The position numbers and the translations under genes were made by a program. Source: Trichobilharzia regenti (taxonomy: Eukaryota > Platyhelminthes > Trematoda > Strigeidida > Schistosomatidae). Taken from it: DNA of 64,000 nucleotides. Where the stretch lies: positions 70,937,168 through 71,001,167 of the forward strand of contig OX235270.1 in NCBI GenBank assembly GCA_944472135.2, in the 5' to 3' direction. Below, in pieces: positions 57,061 through 64,000 of this stretch; position 1 is the stretch's first letter, and each line of letters opens with the position of its first letter. The notes under the pieces are model-generated. The model did no database searches. It was not told the origin of the DNA and was given only the letters and a program-made list of their open reading frames with translations.

Positions 57061-57418
57061 TGTCAGCCACGTCTCGTAAACCGTTAATGCCTAGCGCCTG
57101 CTACGCTCGGGCTCACTCTGTTCCTTGAAGTTTCTCAGAAACGCTTAGTAATAACGGACGAAACAACCAAAACACCAATTGTTGACTCGAGGATTCTTTA
57201 TTGTTACACCAACATATAAATCACGTATGACTAAGGTCTGTGAACAAATATTACAATAATAAATCACAATATTACTTCTGACGGTTTTCTCCTGACTTCT
57301 TTCTGAACAGCGACCGATGAGACGATGACTGTCGTATTGATGCCTCTGCGAAAATTGGGGAAGTTGGTTTTGAGCAAACAACCATGAATTGATCGTTCAA
57401 TCTTCAACTACATTGACA
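57061..57418 (-). repeat. LTR of array E between two units
   Basis: 358 bp, TGTCAGCC to ATTGACA on the plus strand, with a single 186-bp module. Sequence on both sides is element interior, so it is a shared LTR of the array. Confidence 0.88.
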
Positions 57419-58282
57419 CTCCCCGGCAAAAAAGGGATCCAACCCCTTTTTTCCATCACGACCAATACACGTTGACTTGGATGCCATTGCGAGAACCTGG
57501 GTCACACGGACAGAGCTGAAATGGAAAACAAACAGAAAAGCCAACACACCACAGGAATACCCCCAGCATAATCTCACACATCAATGACGACCTGCGCCTT
57601 CCAGTTAAAGGCATCCTCTTGCAACACAATCGCCACTTGCTAGAATGACTCTTGCAGAATGCAACGTGACCATAGCAGCACCTCACGATACTCTACGCTC
57701 ATCCTCTTATCCACTCACTACCAATTACCACTACAATCGCTTGTCACTCATTCTGCCTCAGTTCTAGTAACGGTGACGTATGCGAGCCTCAGTCGTTTAC
57801 ACTCTTTCTCCCCGGCGTGCCGGACCGCAGCTAACAATTATCTCCGTATGCATTTCATTCTCACCAATAGCCTCCCCGGCGTATACGACCCATCTGCTCT
57901 CTTGAACATCAACCAATTCATTCACGGATGTAGAAGACTCGAAACAACTTCAGAGGTAATCACGACGAAAATTTTAACAAAATTATGCAATAACAACAAG
58001 GTACGAAAACAACGAGTAAACACAATGAATCCGAAACACCACCAATTGATAGGACACACCACACATATATACAAACAGTACAAACAAACTCGCAGTTCAT
58101 GTCTTGATGGAATTCCTTTGAAGAATCGCAGGACTTACACCAGTACGCCTACAACCCTTCACAGGCTGACGATTGTAAGTTGAGGAATGTCCGGACAGAA
58201 ACAAGATTAACCAACAATTACAATAATTGGAACTCACACAATTATTTAACACAAACATAAGTACATCGAACACATCAGATGT
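57419..58282 (-). other. 3' region of the outer array E unit
   Basis: Palindrome, 3' region and one 193-bp motif of a second minus-strand unit. It is cut at 58282 by copy H and resumes at 62050. Confidence 0.8.
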
Positions 58283-61200
58283 TGTCAATGGAGTTGAAGA
58301 TTGAACGATCAATTCATGGTTGTTTGCTCAAAATCAACTTCCCCGATTTTCGCGGAGGCATCGATACGACAGTCATCGTCTCATCGGTCGCTGTTCAGAA
58401 GGAAGAGTAAAATATCGTCAGAAGTAATATAATGATATATTATTGTAATATTTGTTTTCAGACCTTAGTTCGTTTATTCCTTTTATATGTTGGTGTAACA
58501 ATAAAGAAATAACAAGCAGCAGATCGGTGTTTTGGTTTTTGCGTCCGTTATTACTAAGCGTTTCTGAAACTCAAAGGAACAGCGTGGGCCCGAGCGTAGC
58601 GAGAGCTGGGCATTAACGGTTTATGAGACGTGGCTGACAGTTTCTGACGGTAGAAACAGATCTGGCGGATTCAGACAGTTGGTGAAAGTTTGGATAGTCG
58701 CCGTTCATTTTTCCTGGTGCCGGTCAAGTCCTCTTTGAACAAGCAATATCTGGAACTTTTTTGGAATTGGGTCAAGTTCAACAATGCCTGGGTCAAAGAA
58801 GGGACAGAGCGTCTTGGATGCAAACAGGAAAGTAAGTCATGGTGACTTGTCTGTTAATTGTAACGATGTGTCTGATGTTAAGCATGACATGGTTGATGTT
58901 ACTGTTTCGCCGTTCAGGGATGATAGGAACATCAAACTCCCTAAATTTGAACCACGGTGTTTTGATAGAAACCCGGCTGATTATTTACAATTTGTAAAGG
59001 AGTTTGAGATCATGCTGAGTAGTTTTCTATTAACTGATGAAATGAAGTTAATGTATTTGATGAGGTATTGCACTGGAGATGCTTCAAGAGCTATACAGTG
59101 TTGTAAGTTTATGAAGCCAAAAGAGGGCTACTACGAGGTTTTGAGCATATTACGTCAAAGGTTTGGAAGAATTTCGATGTTTGCAGGGAAATTATTCGAC
59201 GCTGTTAAGGATAATGGTGGTCAATTACGGGATGACTCTCAGGCACTCACTGAGTTTTTAGATAATTTGCTAATTTACAAGAATGGAATGATTTCGATGA
59301 ATCGAATGAGTGACCTCAACTCGAGTTTTATACTAGGAGTAATAGCAAGATGCCTACCTACTCGACTGCAAAGGAAGTGGGTGAAGATAAGCTCCCGTAT
59401 GGAGGATGAGGGTATCGAGCCAAAATTTGATGATATCCTGAAACTGGTAAATAATAGTGTCAATCAATCTATGAGCAAGTTTGCCAGTATATTGAATCTC
59501 ACTCCTAGAATAGAGCAGTCTGAGTGCAAAACGCAATCATTGATGACGAATAGGCCTCAGAGAGGTGGATATCGAGAAGGCTCCATGATGTCTAGTAATG
59601 CATATAGACCTAGTGAGTGTAACAGGTTTCGTAGTACATTCTCAACAGATAAGTTGCAAGATGCAAGACAAACACGGTTGTGTTGTACTCGTTTGCAAGA
59701 GGTGCATACAAAGGTGAACTGTGAACCAGTGAGCAAGTTCAGTGATAAGCTAAATGTAAACTCCAGGCCTGACTCCGAATTGTGTGACGATAACGGTGCG
59801 GTGAAGAAGTCTGTAGTTGCAACTGGTAAGCCATTGTTGAATAGAGTGTCACAGAATAGAGTTGCTGCTTCAGAGTGCAGTTCTGACTCCACAAGTTTAC
59901 AAGGTATTACTATTCAGAGTGAAGATATAAACCTTTTATGATTTGTGAGGAGGAACCAAAATTGTCTACTTCTGTTATTAAAGAGTTTGAAAATGATGAA
60001 CTTGATGGTAAATTGAATATTTGTGATAATGATCATGATAGTGCAGATTTGTCTTTGGTTGATCATGATGAAATGGAGGGAATGCCTACTGCCGCTAAGT
60101 TAAATAAAGGTTCTGTAGAACTTGAACGTGAAGTAGAAATAAATGCAGGTGCAGTTGCAGAAGGCATGCATACTTGTCAGACCGTCAGTGTGAGTGATCA
60201 GCATGTAGCCCACCTATCATCAGATGCTAGTGCTAAACCTGAGCTGATAGTAAAAGACAGCAGTGGTGGTGGTCTTGCAGGTAGACAAATTTCTGAAAGC
60301 CGAGCAACAACAGCTTTTGATCCACCGCTAACTTCATCAACTGGTATCAATCAGTCGTCGTTGGTGTTGTCATCCACAATGAAAAAGACGCCCATCAACT
60401 CAAGTATCTTGTGCAATGACTATGATAGTATCAGTTCGTTTGAAAGGACGAATATCGATGGTCAGTTTAGTGAGGATAAGCCAAGTGTAAACGAGAGAGT
60501 AATTGTTAAATTGACTTGCATGAATAAAGGCGTTTCTAGTTTCAAGTTACTATTTGAATGTTATTATCTTTGGTGTAAATTACTCTGTTTCTATACTTGG
60601 TTGTTGAGATATGTCGGGTGTTTTTTGGTCATCTATATTCTACGATACAATGACATGAGCGTGTTGCCGTTCAGATTTGAGGATATAGCTGATAGAAGGA
60701 AGTTAGCAAATGAACTCTGCGATGATTTTCCAACCTAGGGCGTCAACCTGAGAAGGGTTGTAGGCGTACTGCTGTAAGTCCTACAGCTCTTCAAGGTTAG
60801 TTTGTCGTGCCAGAATCCACAAAATCTGATGTGTTCGATGTACTTATGTTTGTGTTAAATAATTGTGTGAGTTCCGATTAATGTAATTGTTGGTTAATCT
60901 TGTTTGTGTCCGGACATTCCACAACTTACAATCGTCAACCTGTGAAGGGTTGTAGGCGTACTGGTGTAAGTCCTGCAATTCTTCAAAGGAATTCCACCAA
61001 GACATGATCCGCGAGGTTATTTGTACTATTTGTATATATGTGTGGTGTGTCCTATCAATTGGTGGTGTTTCGGATTCATTGTGTTTACTCGTTGTTTTCG
61101 TACCTTGTTGTTATTGCATAATTTTGTTAAAATTTTCGTCGTGATTACCTCTGAAGTTGTTTCGAGTCTTCTACATTTGTGAATGAATTGATTGATGTTC

Positions 61201-62049
61201 AAGAGAGCAGATGGGTCGTATACGCCGGGGAGGCTATTGGTGAGAATGAAATGCACACGGAGATAATTGTTAGCTGCGGTCCCGCACGCCGGGGAGAAAG
61301 AGTGTAAACGACTGAGGCTCGCATGCGTCACCGCTACTAGAACTGAGGCAGAATGAGTGACAAGCGATTTCAGTGATAATTGATAATGAATAGAAAAGAG
61401 GATGCTAAAAGAGTATCATGAGGTGCTGCTATGGTCACGTTGCATTCTGCAAGAGTCATTCTAGCAAGTGGCGATTGTGTTGGAAGATGTCAATAGGAGG
61501 TCTCTGTCTGGACGCGCAGGTCGTCATTGATGTGTGAGATTGTGCTGTGGGTATGCTTGTGGTGTGTTGGCTTTTCTGTTTGTTTTCCATTTCAGCTCTG
61601 TCCGTGTGACCCAGGTTCTCGCAATGGCATCCAAGTCAACGTGCATTGATCGTGAAGGAAAAAAGGGGTAGGATCCCTTTTTTGCCGGGGAGTGTCAATG
61701 TAGTTGAAGATTGAACGATCAATTCATGGTTGTTTGCTCAAAATCAACTTCCCCGATTTTGGCGGAGGCATCAATACGACAGTCATCGTCTCATCGGTCG
61801 CTGTCCAGAAGGAAGAGTAAAATATCGTGAGAAGTAATAAAATGATATGTTATTGTAATATTTGTTTTCAGACCTTAGTTCGTTTATTCCTTTTATATGT
61901 TTGTGTAACAATAAAGAAATAACAAGCAGCAGATCGGTGTTTTGGTTTTTGCGTCCGTTACAACTAAGCGTTTCTGAAACTCAAAGGAACAGCGTGGGCC
62001 CGAGCGTAGGGAGAGCTGGGCATTAACGGTTTAAGAGATGAGACTGACA
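58283..62049 (+). mobile_element. Nested plus-strand copy H of the non-autonomous BEL/Pao family
   Basis: 3767 bp with 357-bp LTRs at 58283-58639 and 61693-62049, which differ at roughly a dozen positions. Flanked by GATGT at 58278-58282 and 62050-62054. It has two 193-bp motifs (60757 and 60950). It sits in the 193-bp repeat zone of the outer array E unit. Confidence 0.92.
58784..60738 (+). pseudogene. ORF1-ORF2 of copy H, one frameshift
   Basis: ORF1 (from 58784) is open to 59941 except that one lost G near 59930 (GATATAAACC for GATATAGAACC) shifts the frame. The original frame then runs open from 59938 to 60738 with no TAG between ORF1 and ORF2 and none after the pre-integrase block. This copy thus shows the longest fused ORF2: the acidic low-complexity part, YYLWCKLLCFYTWLLRYV, a hydrophobic FLVIYI stretch and the DRRKLANELCDDFPT end. 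Confidence 0.75.
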
Positions 62050-62345
62050 GATGTTGTGGATTCTGGCACGACAAACTAACCTTGAAGAACTGTAGGACTT
62101 ACAGCAGTACGCCTACATTCCTTCTCAGGTTGATGATCCAAGTGGAAGTCGTCCGGACACAAACAGAATTACCAACAGCTAGATGACAGATGATATCAAT
62201 TCAGTATATGCAATATGAACATATGTACAAAATCAGACACCAAGCACGTTGGGCTGCTCATTGATGCGCTACCCTTTGAAGAATTGTAGGACTTACAGCA
62301 GTACGCCTACAACCTTTCTCAGATTGACGCCCTAGGTTGGAAAAT
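62050..62345 (-). repeat. 193-bp repeats of the outer array E unit
   Basis: Two motifs on the minus strand (near 62105 and 62300). It includes at 62118-62187 the 70 bp missing at the LINE insertion point in the neighbouring unit. Confidence 0.75.
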
Positions 62346-63072
62346 CATCGCAGAGTTCATTTGCTGATTTCCTTCTATCAGCTATATCCTCAAATCTGAA
62401 CGGTAACACGCTCATGTCATTGTATCGTAGAATATAGATGACTAACAAACACACGACCTATCTGGTCAACCAAGCGTAGGCACAGAGTAATTTACACCAA
62501 AGATAATAGCATTCAAATAGTAACTTGAAACTAGAAACGCCTTTATTCATGCAAGTCAATTTAACAATTACTCTCTCGTTTACACTTGGCTTATCCTCAC
62601 TAAACTGACCATCGATATTCGTCCTTTCAAACGAACTGATACTATCATAGTCATTGCACAAGATAGTTGAGTTGAGGGGCGTCTTTTTCATTGTGGATGA
62701 CAACACCAACGACGACTGATTGATACCAGTTGATGAAGTTAGCGGTGGATCAAAAGCTGTTGTTGCTCGGCTTTCAGAAATTTGCCTACCTCCAAGACCA
62801 CCACCACTGCTGTCTTTTACTATCAGCTCAGGTTTAGCACTAGCATCTGATGATAGGTGGGCTACATGCTGATCACTCACACTGACGGTCTGACAAGTAT
62901 GCATGCCTTCTGCAACTGCACCTGCATTTATTTCTACTTCACGTTCAAGTTCTACAGAACCTTTATTTAACTTAGCGGTAGTAGGCATTCCCTCCATTTC
63001 ATCATGATCAACCAAAGACAAATCTGCACTATCATGATCACTATCACAAATATTCAATTTACCATCATCTAT
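62346..63072 (-). CDS. ORF2: pre-integrase-like extension (outer array E unit)
   Basis: Open from just after the ORF1 TAG to a TAG at 62458-62460, with the usual acidic part and the KLLFECYYLWCKLLCAYAWLTR block. The tail beyond the TAG still reads in frame to about 62346. Confidence 0.6.
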
Positions 63073-64000
63073 CTAGTAGACCTCATCATTATCAAAATCT
63101 TTAATAACTGAAGTAGACAATTTTGGTTCCTCCTCACAAATCCTAAAAGGTTCTATATCTTCACTCTGAATAGTAATACCTTGTAAACTTGTGGAGTCAG
63201 AACTGCACTCTGAAGCAGCAACTCTATTCTGTGATACTCTATTCAACAATGGCTTACCAGTTGCAACTACAGACTTCTTGACCAAACCGTTATCGTCACA
63301 CAATTCGGAGTCAGGCCTGGAGTTTACATATAGCTTATCACTGAACTTGCTCACTGGTTCACAGTTCACCTTTGTATGCACCTCTTGCAAACGTGTAAAA
63401 CACAACCGTGTTTGTCTTGCATCTTGTAACTTATCTGTTGAGAATGTACTACGAAACCTGTTACACTCACTAGGTCTATATGCATTACTAGACATCATGG
63501 AGCCTTCTCGATATCCACCTCTCTGAGGCCTATTCGTCATCAATGATTGCGTTTTGCACTCAGACTGCTCTATTCTAGGAGTGAGATTCAATATACTGGC
63601 AAACTTGCTCATAGATTGATTGACACTATCTTTTACTAGTTTCAGGTTATCATCAAATTTTGGCTCGATACCCTCATCCTCCATACGGGAGCTTATCTTC
63701 ACCCACTTCCTTTGCAGTCGAGTAGGTAGGCATCTTGCTATTACTCCTAGTATAAAACTCGAGTTGAGGTCACTCATGAAATTCATCGAAATCAAGGTAT
63801 TCTTATAAGTCATAAGATTATCTAAAAACTCAGTAAGTGCCTTGGAGTCATCTTGAAGTTGACTGCCGTTACCTTTGACAGCTTCGTATACGTTCCTTAC
63901 AATCATCAAAGGTCTTCCAAACCTTTGACGTAATATGCTCATAGCCTCATCGTAGCCCTCTTTTGGCTTCATAAACTTACAACACTGTATAGCTCTTGAA
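63073..64000 (-). CDS. ORF1: gag-like protein, partial (outer array E unit)
   Basis: C-terminal three quarters of ORF1, running off the window edge. It shares the VRNVYEAVKGNGSQ block and the RSTFSTDK change with the array E copy at 51781-53007, as expected for array siblings. Open throughout. Confidence 0.78.
   Translation of the reverse strand, partial: SRAIQCCKFMKPKEGYDEAMSILRQRFGRPLMIVRNVYEAVKGNGSQLQDDSKALTEFLDNLMTYKNTLISMNFMSDLNSSFILGVIARCLPTRLQRKWVKISSRMEDEGIEPKFDDNLKLVKDSVNQSMSKFASILNLTPRIEQSECKTQSLMTNRPQRGGYREGSMMSSNAYRPSECNRFRSTFSTDKLQDARQTRLCFTRLQEVHTKVNCEPVSKFSDKLYVNSRPDSELCDDNGLVKKSVVATGKPLLNRVSQNRVAASECSSDSTSLQGITIQSEDIEPFRICEEEPKLSTSVIKDFDNDEVY

Larger units (their letters stand above)
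43219..64000 (-). mobile_element. Minus-strand array of the non-autonomous BEL/Pao family (array E), with three nested insertions
   Basis: In element order from the right edge: a partial unit (64000-62050, 58282-57419), LTR 57418-57061, then a full unit with leader 57060-56955 and 53051-53008, ORF1 53007-51781, ORF2 51780-51166, 193-bp repeats, 3' region 45180-44507, LTR 44506-43219. It is interrupted by a plus copy at 53052-56954, a plus copy at 58283-62049 and a CR1 LINE at 45437-50896. Removing the insertions restores collinearity with the other copies. Confidence 0.85.

Overview
ORGANISM. The window looks like repeat-dense chromosomal DNA of a digenean flatworm, most likely a Schistosoma-like blood fluke. 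The signs are a Ty3/Gypsy element with a CHCC Gag knuckle (CsRn1/Boudicca clade), BEL/Pao elements, RTE (SR2-like) and CR1-like LINEs, and genes split by 33-58 nt micro-introns. There are no bacterial features, rRNA, tRNA or CRISPR. The species call is inference.

MAIN SYSTEM. About half the window is one family of non-autonomous LTR retrotransposon derived from a BEL/Pao element. LTRs are about 357-360 bp, begin TGTCA and end TGACA. The interior keeps a BEL/Pao gag-like (DUF1759-type) ORF1 of 408 aa and, in the same frame, an ORF2 matching the segment just before integrase. Protease, reverse transcriptase, RNase H and integrase are absent. Copies sit head-to-tail sharing LTRs: a plus array at 1-7208, a plus array at 30450-36680 and a minus array at 43219-64000. 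Two further plus copies (53052-56954 and 58283-62049) are nested in the minus array, each with a perfect 5-bp target duplication (GCTTG; GATGT), which fixes the LTR ends. The 30450-36680 array interrupts a decayed minus-strand BEL/Pao pol relic (RNase H and integrase at 36681-38511, DUF5641 tail at 30051-30449), a plausible relative of the former enzyme source.

OTHER LAYOUT. 7209-7599: CR1-like RT fragment. 7600-12509: minus-strand CsRn1/Boudicca-like Gypsy element with intact gag and pol, a 3' LTR and no visible 5' LTR. 13012-13217: diverged BEL-type LTR. 15650-16500: decayed CR1. 16982-17438: three micro-intron exons of an unrecognised minus-strand gene, with a possible promoter near 17.9 kb. 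21923-22735: RTE fragment with a 5' inversion. 23990-26690: two RTE remnants flanking a CR1 remnant. 26738-28617: an eight-exon gene for the C-terminal part of a CACTA-like transposase with a DUF4806-like tail. 45437-50896: near-intact CR1-like LINE with an open ORF2, inserted into the minus array. The remaining stretches are AT-rich with no supportable gene.

HOW IT FITS. The short BEL family keeps its cis structures (LTRs, polyA signal, purine-rich tract with palindrome) and a gag-like protein, so it probably moved using enzymes of autonomous relatives. Length differences come from two expandable modules: a 186-bp repeat inside the LTR (1, 2 or 6 copies) and a 193-bp repeat downstream of ORF2 (1 to 3 copies).
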